Assembly: GCA_021732585.1 (NCBI GenBank)
Contig: JAKFUR010000030.1
Span: 1-39,336 of the forward strand
Reading direction: 5' to 3'
Length of the DNA: 39,336 nt
From: Bacteriovoracaceae bacterium
GTDB lineage: Bacteria; Bdellovibrionota; Bacteriovoracia; Bacteriovoracales; Bacteriovoracaceae
This document shows positions 1 through 9,214 of this stretch, piece after piece; the stretch's first letter is position 1; every line of letters begins with the position of its first letter. A program made the translations under genes and the position numbers. The notes beneath the pieces are model-generated. The model had not been told where the DNA came from. It saw nothing but the letters and a program-made list of their open reading frames with translations, and ran no database searches.

Positions 1-2267
1 CGCTCACGCTTGTTGATCGGGAAACCGAACTCAAAACGCAGTACGCCAATGGGTGAGAACCAGCGGAAGCCGAAGCCATAGTTAGCGCGCAAACTGTAGT
101 CGCCATCGACGCCGATGTGCTTTTCGTAAACGTTACCCAAGTCGCTAAAAACCACCCATTTTAATCCGGCTTCTTTAATCAAGGGGTGCTCGAGTTCGAA
201 AGTTCCGAGCACTTGCATCAGACCACCGGCGTTGAACGTGTCGAGAGAGTCCGTGTTTGTATTCACAGCACGAATCAAAGGACCAATGTCTTCCAATCGG
301 TAGCCGCGCATGTTGCGTGCTCCACCCATGGAGAAACGCTCGATACGTGGAATACCGCGGTCTTCGGTTTTATAAAGTTGGGCAGCAGATACGCGAGTAC
401 GGAAAGTCAGATCGTCCCAGATCGGCTTGTAGTAACGGCCTTCTACTTCAGACTTTATCCAGCGCTGGATACCGCCGACACCGGTGTACTCCAAAGACGT
501 TGAGCCGTAGTAGCCCGCAGTAGGTTCGAACACGTTGTTACGACGATCATGAACCAGCGATGTGGTCACCGAACCGGCCGAACCGTTTTCGAGCTTAGGA
601 TCAATCGTCGGGTTGGCCACGTTGGTAATCTTGTTGTCTTCATAGCGGTAAGTGACGAACAAGCGCGTGTAATCAAAAATCGGATAACCGACACGGACGT
701 CAAAACCATGTTTCTCATAGCTGAACGAGCGGATGAAATTTGAAACCGTGCGAAAGTAGTCAGCGCCGGCCGTCCACTTCGTATCGAACAAGTAAGGCTC
801 AGTGAAACCGACGTTGTAGATCTGCTGGTTCGAAGCCAAAGACATGTTGAAGTTAATGTTCTGGCCTAGACCGCGGAAGTTGTTCTGCGCGATGCTCGCT
901 TGCACGAAACCTTGGGTGGCGGTTGAGTAACCGGCACCCACGCTGATCTGGCCAGTGGCACGCTCTTTCACGGAAATTTCAACGTCGAGGACGTCGTCTT
1001 TTCCTTTCTGAGCAACCGTGTTGAAGATTACACTTTCCGGCTGGAAGAAACCGAGGCGGTTCACGTTGTCTTTTGAATTTCGCAACCCCGACCCCGTGTA
1101 CATCTGGCCTTCGTGAATTTTTAATTCACGACGAATGACCTTGTCGCGGGTTTTATCGTTACCCTTCACAAGGATTTTACCGAAGTAACAAATCTTGCCT
1201 TTCTCGAATGAGAAGACGATGTCGACTTTGTTTTCGCCGGGGACGATTTCCAAAGTTCTGAGAACGTTGGCGAAGGCGTAGCCTTTGTCTTGGTACATCT
1301 CAGTTAAGGTCTGGATGTCCTGGCGCAGGTTTTCTTCGTTGTAGATGTCGCCGGCCTTAAGCTTGATCTTCTCCGTCATTTCCGACTCAGTGAAAAGCAA
1401 CTCGCCGTTGAAGTAAATGCTGTTGACCGAAAACTGCGGCCCCTCGGTCACCTGAACGGTGATGAAGATCCAACGCTTGTCTTCGGACACCGTCACCACA
1501 GGGTTGTTGATGTTGACCTGGAGATGACCGCGCGTTTTGTAGAGATATTTTAAGCGCTCGACGTCGGTCTGGAAGTTCAGTTCCTTGAAGTTACCTGAAC
1601 CCGACAAGCCAGAGAAGAGAGTCTCTTCTTGGGTCTGCATGAAACCTTTCAGCTCTTGATCACCGATAGCTTTGTTACCTAGGAAGGTGATCTTTTTGAC
1701 CATCACCTTGTCCCATTCTTTGATCTTGAAAATAACGTTCACCGCACCGTTCTCTTGCGGCTTCACTTGGTAAGAGGCCTGCGCGATGAAGTAGCCTTTG
1801 TCTTCGTAGTGCTTCTGCAAAGCGAGCACGTCGGCTTTGAGGGTGGCTACGTCGAGAATCTGGAACTCTTTAGTCTTGATTTGCTCTTTGAGGTCTTCAT
1901 CGTTGATTTCATCATTCCCATTGAATTCAACTTTGCCGATGATCGGTTTCTCTTTGAGGCGGAACAAGAGAATGTCCTTGCCGTCTTTCTTTTTGTGCCA
2001 AGCTTCGACTTCATCAAAATACTTCATCTCGTAGATGCGCTGGATATCTTTTCGGAGAAGGTAGTTATCTAGAACTTGTTCTGTTTTGGTAGAGAGCTTA
2101 TCGATCACAGCTTCAGATTCAACTTTGCGATTGCCTTCGATCTCGATCGAATCAACTTTAAAGAGCTCTTGAATGGGTCCGATGATTTCTTGAGCGAAAG
2201 CACGTGAGTGAAAACTCACATGAGCTGCGATGCAAAACAATGCCAAAATAAGGCCAGAAAATCTCAT
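1..2267 (-). CDS. bamA: BamA, outer membrane protein assembly factor (partial, C-terminus off the left edge)
   Basis: An open frame runs from an ATG at 2267 to the window edge with no stop, giving about 755 residues. The first 22 or so residues form a signal peptide ending in a FAQ-type cleavage site. POTRA-like repeats follow (for example VDSIEIEGNRKV near residue 33), then a C-terminal 16-stranded barrel region. MRGY at residues 653-656 matches the conserved (V/I)RG(F/Y) motif of the Omp85 lid loop, and a GFRWFSPIGVLRFEFGFP-like segment near the left edge is typical of BamA. BamA inserts beta-barrel proteins into the outer membrane. It lies 45 bases after the LolD-like ATPase gene on the same strand, so an envelope-biogenesis cluster is likely. 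The C-terminal beta signal lies outside the window. Confidence 0.93.
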   Translation of the reverse strand, partial: MRFSGLILALFCIAAHVSFHSRAFAQEIIGPIQELFKVDSIEIEGNRKVESEAVIDKLSTKTEQVLDNYLLRKDIQRIYEMKYFDEVEAWHKKKDGKDILLFRLKEKPIIGKVEFNGNDEINDEDLKEQIKTKEFQILDVATLKADVLALQKHYEDKGYFIAQASYQVKPQENGAVNVIFKIKEWDKVMVKKITFLGNKAIGDQELKGFMQTQEETLFSGLSGSGNFKELNFQTDVERLKYLYKTRGHLQVNINNPVVTVSEDKRWIFITVQVTEGPQFSVNSIYFNGELLFTESEMTEKIKLKAGDIYNEENLRQDIQTLTEMYQDKGYAFANVLRTLEIVPGENKVDIVFSFEKGKICYFGKILVKGNDKTRDKVIRRELKIHEGQMYTGSGLRNSKDNVNRLGFFQPESVIFNTVAQKGKDDVLDVEISVKERATGQISVGAGYSTATQGFVQASIAQNNFRGLGQNINFNMSLASNQQIYNVGFTEPYLFDTKWTAGADYFRTVSNFIRSFSYEKHGFDVRVGYPIFDYTRLFVTYRYEDNKITNVANPTIDPKLENGSAGSVTTSLVHDRRNNVFEPTAGYYGSTSLEYTGVGGIQRWIKSEVEGRYYKPIWDDLTFRTRVSAAQLYKTEDRGIPRIERFSMGGARNMRGYRLEDIGPLIRAVNTNTDSLDTFNAGGLMQVLGTFELEHPLIKEAGLKWVVFSDLGNVYEKHIGVDGDYSLRANYGFGFRWFSPIGVLRFEFGFPINKRE

Positions 2268-2312
2268 CCAACTCGCTCTTAAATTACTGAAATCGTTAAA
2301 AGTGGCGCTATT

Positions 2313-2975
2313 CTATCGGAGAATATGACCATCTTCAATCACGATCTTACGCTCAAAGGCAGAAGCGACTTTGTCGTCGTGAGTGACAACGATGAGCGTT
2401 GTTTTATTCTCAAGTGCCAATTCGCCTAACAGTTCTGTGACTTTACCCGAGTTCAAAGAATCTAAGTTCCCTGTAGGCTCATCGCACAATAAAAGTGGTG
2501 GTCGTAAAGACAACGCACGGACAATATTAATTCGCTGCTGCTCACCACCCGAGAGCTGATGAGGCCATTTTTCTAAACAGGCACTTACGCCTAAACGTTG
2601 CGCCAGATTTTTTGCGCGGGCCTCAATGACTTTGGCATCATGACCACCGATCCGTGCCGGCAGCAAAATATTTCCTAACGCAGACAGTGAAGGCAAAAGA
2701 AAATGAAATTGAAAGACAAATCCCACGGCCGAGTTTCGGAAAGCTGCTAGATCCTCGTCATTCATCTGAGCAAGATTTTTTCCTGCAACCTCGACACTTC
2801 CCTTCCCGGGACGCTCAAGGCCTCCAAGCAAATACAAGAGAGTCGATTTACCTGAACCAGAAGCACCACGAATCGCTACTCGCTCGCCGGCACTGATTTC
2901 AAGATCGACACCACGTAACACTTTAGTTGGGCCGTAGTCTTTTTCGACTTTTTGCACGCGAATGAAAGTACTCAT
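2313..2975 (-). CDS. lolD: LolD-like ABC transporter ATPase (lipoprotein release)
   Basis: A 220-residue ABC ATPase of the MacB/LolD/FtsE type. Walker A GASGSGKST is at residues 37-45, the Q-loop FVFQ near 87-89, the signature LSGGEQQR at 141-148, Walker B LLLCDEPTGNLD at 161-172, and the H-loop in VVTHDD. All catalytic residues look intact. Its ATG overlaps the stop of the upstream permease gene by four bases (ATGA), so the two are translationally coupled and very probably form one transporter. In the family, LolD powers extraction of lipoproteins from the inner membrane for transfer to LolA. A related MacB-type export role cannot be excluded from sequence alone, but bamA downstream supports outer-membrane lipoprotein sorting. 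Confidence 0.85.
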   Translation of the reverse strand: MSTFIRVQKVEKDYGPTKVLRGVDLEISAGERVAIRGASGSGKSTLLYLLGGLERPGKGSVEVAGKNLAQMNDEDLAAFRNSAVGFVFQFHFLLPSLSALGNILLPARIGGHDAKVIEARAKNLAQRLGVSACLEKWPHQLSGGEQQRINIVRALSLRPPLLLCDEPTGNLDSLNSGKVTELLGELALENKTTLIVVTHDDKVASAFERKIVIEDGHILR

Positions 2976-4159
2976 TGGAACTCCTGCCGTAAGCCGGCCA
3001 ACAGGGACTGACTGCGAATCTTACGAGCAGCAAAGCCGCCCAGGATCGCCATCCACACTAACGCTAAACCAAAGACCCAGACGTAATCTTTGAGACTCAG
3101 CAGCACTTGGAGCTGTGACAAGACATAGATATCACCGGGAACCTGCAACCAAGAAGCATTGGCCAAGAGCCAATTAAACACGCGCACGAGAATCATCGCT
3201 CCGACACATGAAGTGGCCCACAAACCTAACAGCAATACGGAAGCAAAGGCGAAGAAGCGAGCACGCGGAAGTCCAAAGGCCCTGAGTAAAAAGAACTCGC
3301 GGATTTTTCGTGCTTGGAGTGTCACGAGGAAAGCAGCCACATTGAAAACAGCGACCAACACGATCAATTGTAAAACAATGGCGATGGAGGTTTTTTCAAC
3401 TTCAACCGCTTCGAGTAATCCGGAAAATTCTTGCCAGGCCGGTTTCAAAATCCATGGATTCCCCATGGCATCACTCAGCTCAGAAATTTTTTCCTCGAGT
3501 GCGTGGACGTCTGCATAGGCAGGGCCAAAACTTAAAAGAGCGACATTAATTTTCTCACCTAACCCCAAGGCCTCTTGCAAACGAGATCTTGCGACATATA
3601 CCAAGCGGGCGTCTTTTTCGTGAATTCCGTGACGGACAATAGAGCTCACCTGCAACGGAAGGAATTGAGGCAACTCGCCCTCAATCCCGCGGGCCAGCAC
3701 TAAAGTCACAGTGTCGCCGGTTTCTAGCTGCCATTCTTGAGCAAGGGTCTGGCCCACCACGATGCCCTCGTGAGGAAGATCAAACGCCATACCCGTTACG
3801 GCCTTAAATTCGGCTGCGTCCACACCACGAGCTAAAACACCTTGAGATTTTCCATCGCCCAGAGCAAATGCTTCTGATTGCACAACTCCCGCGAGTGAGC
3901 GCACACCTTGCGTCTGCATCTCATCGAGTGTTTCGCCGCTAGGGTTAAAGAACCCTTGGCGGTGAGTAAGAATCGCGTCGCCAGCGGCAAGACGTAATCC
4001 TTGCTTGAGTGTCGATTCGAAACCATCCATCAGTCCCAGCGTGCTGAGGATAACGGCGAGAGAAAAGGCGTAGCCTGCAATACTGAACGCCAGAAGGCGC
4101 CAAGTGGCCGCTTGGTCAAAAAAGATTCGGCCAAGGGCGATCAGCAGACTCCCTTTCAT
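2972..4159 (-). CDS. LolC/LolE-family (FtsX-like) ABC transporter permease
   Basis: A 395-residue inner-membrane protein with the FtsX/MacB permease plan: one N-terminal membrane segment (about residues 18-43), a large periplasmic domain of about 210 residues, and three C-terminal segments (about 258-280, 300-328 and 355-378). The length fits LolC/LolE (about 400). Only one permease gene accompanies the ATPase here, so the transporter may be a homodimer of this permease, as in LolDF-type systems, unless a partner is encoded elsewhere. It sits five bases after lysS and overlaps the ATPase gene by four. The call as a lipoprotein-release permease rests on fold, partner and neighbourhood. LolC, LolE or LolF cannot be told apart here. 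Confidence 0.78.
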   Translation of the reverse strand: MKGSLLIALGRIFFDQAATWRLLAFSIAGYAFSLAVILSTLGLMDGFESTLKQGLRLAAGDAILTHRQGFFNPSGETLDEMQTQGVRSLAGVVQSEAFALGDGKSQGVLARGVDAAEFKAVTGMAFDLPHEGIVVGQTLAQEWQLETGDTVTLVLARGIEGELPQFLPLQVSSIVRHGIHEKDARLVYVARSRLQEALGLGEKINVALLSFGPAYADVHALEEKISELSDAMGNPWILKPAWQEFSGLLEAVEVEKTSIAIVLQLIVLVAVFNVAAFLVTLQARKIREFFLLRAFGLPRARFFAFASVLLLGLWATSCVGAMILVRVFNWLLANASWLQVPGDIYVLSQLQVLLSLKDYVWVFGLALVWMAILGGFAARKIRSQSLLAGLRQEFQ

Positions 4160-4163
4160 TCGA

Positions 4164-5732
4164 CTAGGCTTCCGACTCTTGACCGAAGTCTTCTTTCTTC
4201 AAGAGTGGGAAGAGAATGACGTCGCGGATGGTGGCGCTATCCGTGAGCACCATCACCAAACGATCGATCCCAATCCCTTGGCCTGCTGTGGGCGGCATGC
4301 CGTACTCGAGCGCACGAACATAGTCGTAATCGACGTCACTAGCTTCTTCATCGCCAGCTTCTTTCGCCATCGCTTGCTCAGCGAAACGGTCGAGCTGGTC
4401 AGTAGGATTGTTCAACTCTGAGAAGGCGTTCCCGATTTCCCAGCCGTTCATGAAGAACTCGAAGCGATCCACGAAATCTGGATTGCTGTCGTTACGACGA
4501 GAAAGTGGTGACACTTCCGTTGGGTATTCCGTGATGAAAGTGGGTTGAATGAGATGTTTCTCAGCGAACTCTTCAAAGCACAAGGTGAGCAACTTGCCCC
4601 AGCCTGCGTTCTTAATCGTCTTCGGATCGATCTCAGATTCTTTCAAAAGGTTACGTAAATGAGACGCGTCCATCACTTGAGTAGCCGTTGAGCTCGTATG
4701 TTTCGCGACCGCTTCACGCATCGTCATACGCGCGTAAGGGCCTTTGAGATTAATCTCTTTGTCGCCGAACATGATGGTTTCTTTCTTCAACACATCACGG
4801 CCGAGACCCGAGATCAAATCTTCTGTGAGTTGGATCAAGTCTTCAAAGTTAGCGTAGGCCCAGTAAAACTCAATCGAAGTGAATTCTGGGTTGTGCTTGA
4901 GCGAGAGGCCTTCGTTGCGGAAACAGCGGTTCATCTCGAACACTTTATTAAAGCCACCCACTATCAAGCGCTTCAAGTGAAGCTCAGGAGCGATCCGCAT
5001 ACTCAACGCCATATCGAGAGCGTTGTGATGCGTCTTGAAAGGCTTTGCAGCGGCACCGCCGGCAACAGAGTGCATCATCGGCGTTTCCACTTCTAAGAAG
5101 TCGAGCTTGTAGAAATACTCGCGGATGTAGCGCACGATCTCTGAGCGTTTGCGAAGAGTCTCGCGCACTTCAGGATTCATGGCGAGATCAACGTAGCGCA
5201 TACGATAACGTAACTCCGGATCAGTCAGACCGTGGAATTTTTCTGGCAACGGACGCGTACTCTTCGAGATGATCGAAAAATCTTTCACGTTGAGTGAAAG
5301 CTCACCTTTCATCGTCTTGAATACGTCACCAGAAGCCCACACGATATCGCCGTAATCGAGCAACTTATATTGAGCGAAACCTACTTCTGAAGTGATGTCT
5401 TTTTTTACGTAGAGTTGGAAGCGCTGAGTACCGTCATCACAAGTGAGGAAGGCGGCCTTGCCAAAGTCACGCACCATGAGCACGCGGCCCGCGACTTTGA
5501 AGTCCGGAGTTTGCCCAATCGCATCTTTTTCCAAAGCACCATAACGGTCGAAAATGTTTTTAAAGGTCGTGTCAGGTTTCAAGTGATTCTTGTAAGCACC
5601 GCCCGGCTGGCCCATCTCTTCGAGCTTCGTGCGCTTGTCGAGGCGAACAGTCATCTGCTCTGAGAATTGAGAGGTCCAGCGTTCCACGTGCTTCTGCTTC
5701 ATAATACTCCCTGACTCCGTTAAGTTACTCAT
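4164..5732 (-). CDS. lysS: Lysyl-tRNA synthetase, class II
   Basis: A 522-residue class II lysyl-tRNA synthetase that charges tRNA-Lys. An OB-fold anticodon-binding domain occupies about residues 60-170. The catalytic core carries motif 1 around VETPMMHSVAGGAAAKPF, motif 2 in FRNEGLSLKHNPEFTSIEFY, and motif 3 in GQGIGIDRLVMVLTDSATIRD near the C-terminus. The ATG at 5732 overlaps the prfB stop (ATGA), and a GGGAG lies about ten bases upstream inside prfB. The N-terminus is slightly longer than usual; an internal ATG at codon 11 is an alternative start. Coupling of lysS to prfB is common in bacteria (E. coli has prfB-lysS). Confidence 0.96.
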   Translation of the reverse strand: MSNLTESGSIMKQKHVERWTSQFSEQMTVRLDKRTKLEEMGQPGGAYKNHLKPDTTFKNIFDRYGALEKDAIGQTPDFKVAGRVLMVRDFGKAAFLTCDDGTQRFQLYVKKDITSEVGFAQYKLLDYGDIVWASGDVFKTMKGELSLNVKDFSIISKSTRPLPEKFHGLTDPELRYRMRYVDLAMNPEVRETLRKRSEIVRYIREYFYKLDFLEVETPMMHSVAGGAAAKPFKTHHNALDMALSMRIAPELHLKRLIVGGFNKVFEMNRCFRNEGLSLKHNPEFTSIEFYWAYANFEDLIQLTEDLISGLGRDVLKKETIMFGDKEINLKGPYARMTMREAVAKHTSSTATQVMDASHLRNLLKESEIDPKTIKNAGWGKLLTLCFEEFAEKHLIQPTFITEYPTEVSPLSRRNDSNPDFVDRFEFFMNGWEIGNAFSELNNPTDQLDRFAEQAMAKEAGDEEASDVDYDYVRALEYGMPPTAGQGIGIDRLVMVLTDSATIRDVILFPLLKKEDFGQESEA

Positions 5733-6881
5733 AGATCATCATCTCCCGCATCAACCGGTTTTCCGCCAAGGCTTTGCCATTGGAGATACTCTTTCATGAA
5801 ATCATCAACATCACCGTCCAACACAGTTTGAGCCTGTGACGTACTGTAACCTGTCCGGTGGTCTTTAACTAATTGATAAGGATGCAAAACATACGAACGA
5901 ATCTGTGAGCCCCAGGCATTGTCTTTTTTACCGGCCTCAACTTGCGTTTGCGCCTCGAGGCGTCTCTGCAATTCGCGTTCATACAAGCGACTCTTCAGAA
6001 TCTTCATCGCTTTAACTTTGTTTTGCAGCTGGGAGCGTTCTTGTTGGCAGGCGACCACGATCCCCGACGGAAAGTGCGTGAGGCGAACTGCGGAGTCCGT
6101 AGTGTTCACCGATTGACCACCCGAACCGCTGGAACGGTACACATCCACGCGCAAGTCCTTATCGAGAACTTCGATCTCGATGGTGTCGTCGATTTCTGCT
6201 GACACGTAGATCGATGAGAACGAGGTGTGACGGCGAGCATTTGAATCAAAAGGAGAAATGCGCACCAGACGATGAACGCCAGTCTCGCTTTTCAAAAGAC
6301 CGTAAGCAAACGGGCCACTCACTTGCAGGGTAGCACTGCGAATGCCCGCTGAATCTCCATACTGAAAATCCATCACGTCGACCTTAAAGCCGTGCTGCTC
6401 TGACCAGCGCTGAACCATGCGCATGAGCATGCCCGCCCAGTCGCAAGACTCCGTGCCGCCCGCACCAGCGTTGATCGTGACAATGGCGTTGTTGATATCA
6501 GTTTCGCCCGAGAGCAAGGCCTTCTTCTCAGCTTCAGTGACGGCTTGCTGGCACTTGGGAAAGGCGGTGATGGCTTCTTGTAGCGAAGCCTCGTCGCCCA
6601 TGTCGGCCATCTCAAGCAGCACTTCAAAATCATCCAAAGATGTTTTTAGACGCTTATAGGTTTTGACGGAATCTTCGAGCCCAGCTTTTTCTTTTTGGAT
6701 TTTGGCGGCGTTGGCCGAGTCATTCCAGAAGCCTTCGAGGGCTTCCATCTCCGTGATCTCTCTTAGGCGGTGAGTTTTCTTCTCAACGTCAAAGTGACCT
6801 CCGAATCGTGACTAGAGTATTTTTGAATTCAGGCAGACGTTGCTTGAAATCTTCAATTTTGAATTGGGCCGTGTCAGCCAT
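5729..6881 (-). CDS. prfB: Peptide chain release factor 2, expressed through a programmed +1 frameshift
   Basis: RF2 terminates translation at UGA and UAA. Translation should start at the ATG at 6881 (Shine-Dalgarno AGGAG, about eight bases upstream) and run 30 codons to CTT at 6794-6792, followed by in-frame TGA at 6791-6789. Skipping one base lets reading continue as Leu-Asp into the 353-codon main frame, giving about 383 residues. The main frame has the RF2 anticodon-mimic tripeptide SPF (in RISPFDSNARRHTSF) and the catalytic GGQ (in SSGSGGQSVN), so both functional sites are intact. An annotation that begins at the ATG at 6748 would lose the N-terminal region. It is coupled to lysS by a four-base overlap. 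Confidence 0.96.
6786..6803 (-). promoter_or_regulatory. prfB programmed +1 frameshift site
   Basis: Read on the minus strand, the site is CGGAGG-TCA-CTT-TGA-C. An SD-like GGAGG lies exactly three bases before the slippery CTT, followed by an in-frame TGA and then C. These are the element order and spacing of the classical RF2 autoregulatory site (SD-like, three bases, CUU UGA C). Low RF2 slows decoding of UGA, favours the shift and restores RF2. The frame before the site (from 6881) and the frame after it (RF2 body) both make protein sense, which supports a real shift and not a sequencing error. Confidence 0.95.
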
Positions 6882-6884
6882 TGA

Positions 6885-6903
6885 GAGTCTCCTACAGAGA
6901 CTC
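6885..6903 (-). promoter_or_regulatory. Hairpin covering the prfB ribosome binding site
   Basis: A perfect 7-base inverted repeat, GAGTCTC and GAGACTC with a five-base loop, lies just before the prfB ATG. On the transcript the Shine-Dalgarno AGGAG spans the loop end and the 3' arm. No T-run follows, so it does not look like a terminator. Restricting ribosome access is inferred, not shown. Confidence 0.5.
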
Positions 6904-6916
6904 CCAAGTTACCTGC

Positions 6917-9205
6917 TTAGCGGAGCGTTTCGCAATCGAAAGTGGAAGGTTCACCTTGTTCAGCCACAATCTTGAGCACTGCAGCAAAAGTATCACGGTG
7001 AGCAGTCGTCGCACCAATCGTCAGAAGTTTTAGGTACTCGCCGACCTTCTCTGGAATCGCTTTATGCTTGATGAGGTAATAGTAAATCTTCTTCGAGATT
7101 GCGCCGCCGAGGTTAAACGGCAGTTTAGCAATCACGCTCGCCTGCTCTTCTACCAACGCTTCAATGGCAATTTTAAGCGTCTGGTCGTAGGCCTTGCGCA
7201 CTTCTGACGGATCAAGCTTATTGTTGCGGTTAGTGTCATAACGCAGGATCGCGCCTTCAATCGTCTGCAACATCACCATGATTGGCATGTAGTCGTCTGA
7301 AGTAATGGGAACGTCCGTTCCGTCATTAAAGACCGTACAGGTACGACCTACGAACTCGATCGTCTTGAGATATTCCTTGATGTAGGTCTGATCGCCTTTG
7401 TCCGCGCAGTCCTTCATCCCCAAAGATTCGAAGAGAGACGGATAGCTATCTTGAAATTTGCTACAGAGAACGTTGAAGTAGTTTGAGCGGTGGCAGTCGA
7501 TATCGGTGATGCGACCGCGAGTGTCCGTCGGACATACCTTCGCGATTTCCTCTTGGAAGTAATCCGCATGCGCCATGGAAGCGAAGACCTGTGTGAAGAA
7601 CGCCGAGCCTTCATCAATGTTGATGATGCCATCACCGTTCGACATCGACTGGAACAGAGTCATTAGGAGCGTGATGTTCTCCATCAACTTGAGTTCGCGA
7701 CCAGCGGTGATCAGACCTTCGTCGACCAACGGAGTTTTAATCAGAGTGATAAACGCCTGGAGCTGCTCGAGGCTCAAACCAAATCCGCCCACTCCTGGGC
7801 TTGGTGAGCCGTAGCGACGAGCGACAAGCTTAAGCGCAGCCTCCATCAAGCCCTGCTCAACCATACCTTCCGAGTTTCTACGGTAGGCCGGCGAGTAGTA
7901 CGGCATAGGGAACTGGCCGTAGAAGAAGCGGTAGGAATTGGCTATGCGAGCGAATTCTTCAACATACTTTCCCTCAGACGGAAAGTTCAATACATAGTTA
8001 CTGTAGTTGATATTTACGGCGCCAGGACTGTTTAGGTAGGGTTCAAAAAATTCGTAGACCTTGTGGTACACCTGGCCGCGTCTCGCCATGTCTCTCGCTG
8101 TACCGAGGAGCACTAACAGATCGTCCGGCAAGATATACTCTTTACCACGCAAATCTTCGTTCGCATTGTACGCGGACTCCGACATCAGGAGTATCTTGGC
8201 TTGTAAAATTTCTTTACGGTATTTTTTTAGATCCGGGAAGCCCGAATCCTCATCCATAAAGAAAGGAATCGCATCGATCAAGTCATCAACTGAGAACAAG
8301 CGCTCGCCGGAACCTGCCGGGTAATGCAAAAGCGTCTTTAGGGGCTCGTCCGGCTTATAAATAATATCCAAGTCACTCATAATGAAATCGAGCAGACTCT
8401 TTTGATTCAGGTCGATGTAACCAACGCGCATAATATCAAAAACGACCTTCCCCAAGCTCGGAAGCTTCTCAAGCAATTTGCTGAGCTCCAGGTGAGTGAG
8501 CTCTTCCTTCACACCGCCTAGGATCACTCGCTTCACAAAGATGAGCGCCTTGGTCTGCGCCAAGACGTCTTCCGTCTCAGTGTTGGTAAAGCTTTCGAGG
8601 ATTTCTAGAATGTTGATTTTGTGAATCTGATCGCCGCGGTCACGCTTGTAGATCGTGCTCAAGGCTTCTGCAATCGCATCCCCCGCCTTGTAGACGCGGT
8701 TCTTTTGCAGGTCATGGACGTAGTAAGGTGTATTTTCTTCTTGGCTATCGAAGAATGGATACACCACTGGAAATTCGCGGTTAAAAAGGAAAACGAAGTC
8801 GAAAATCTTCTTCACCGAAGCGGGCGACAAATAGTTGCGATCATCACCGAAGATCAAGTGAGCGATGTCGAAAACACTCTTGATCGCGCGCACGTTCTCA
8901 GGTTTAAACTCAGGCAAGTTGCGAATGACGAATTGCTCGAATGCCGTGCGTGAGAGATAGCCCGGCTTGTCCGACTCCACTACACGCATGAAGAGATCAA
9001 TGTTCTTTTGGAAGCAGCTAATCTGTACAGAGACATCACGCTCAAGGATGAGCTTAAATTCTTCAATATTGAGATCACAGCCAGCGTTGAAACGACTACT
9101 TTCGATCGGCTTTTTAACGACGTCGTTCATGCCCAAATCAGAGCAGCCAGCAAGAGTCAGAAGACTCATCAGAATTAGAACGGCGAGGTTTTTTAATCGA
9201 ACCAT
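6917..9205 (-). CDS. Large secreted lipoprotein with EF-hand-like segments, function unknown
   Basis: About 762 residues. A signal peptide ends in the lipobox LTLAGC (lipidated Cys near residue 21), so the protein should be membrane-anchored, probably in the outer membrane. One near-canonical EF-hand loop, DTNRNNKLDPSE, lies about 105 residues from the C-terminus. A second, GDGIINIDE, lies near residue 525. Several degenerate EF-like helix-loop-helix stretches occur upstream (around residues 80-95, 120-140 and 315-330), suggesting an array of EF-hand-derived units of which few could still bind calcium. Scattered cysteines in the last third may form disulfides. ATG 9205 is preferred over GTG 9211 because AGGA lies seven bases before it. 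It begins just after the barrel protein's stop, so the pair is coupled. No named family was recognised. Confidence 0.85.
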   Translation of the reverse strand: MVRLKNLAVLILMSLLTLAGCSDLGMNDVVKKPIESSRFNAGCDLNIEEFKLILERDVSVQISCFQKNIDLFMRVVESDKPGYLSRTAFEQFVIRNLPEFKPENVRAIKSVFDIAHLIFGDDRNYLSPASVKKIFDFVFLFNREFPVVYPFFDSQEENTPYYVHDLQKNRVYKAGDAIAEALSTIYKRDRGDQIHKINILEILESFTNTETEDVLAQTKALIFVKRVILGGVKEELTHLELSKLLEKLPSLGKVVFDIMRVGYIDLNQKSLLDFIMSDLDIIYKPDEPLKTLLHYPAGSGERLFSVDDLIDAIPFFMDEDSGFPDLKKYRKEILQAKILLMSESAYNANEDLRGKEYILPDDLLVLLGTARDMARRGQVYHKVYEFFEPYLNSPGAVNINYSNYVLNFPSEGKYVEEFARIANSYRFFYGQFPMPYYSPAYRRNSEGMVEQGLMEAALKLVARRYGSPSPGVGGFGLSLEQLQAFITLIKTPLVDEGLITAGRELKLMENITLLMTLFQSMSNGDGIINIDEGSAFFTQVFASMAHADYFQEEIAKVCPTDTRGRITDIDCHRSNYFNVLCSKFQDSYPSLFESLGMKDCADKGDQTYIKEYLKTIEFVGRTCTVFNDGTDVPITSDDYMPIMVMLQTIEGAILRYDTNRNNKLDPSEVRKAYDQTLKIAIEALVEEQASVIAKLPFNLGGAISKKIYYYLIKHKAIPEKVGEYLKLLTIGATTAHRDTFAAVLKIVAEQGEPSTFDCETLR

Positions 9206-9214
9206 AAACACGTC

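Noticed and set aside
6786-6803. A frameshift error or pseudogene in prfB
   Set aside because: Element order and spacing match the known RF2 programmed site exactly, so the stop codon is functional, not a lesion.
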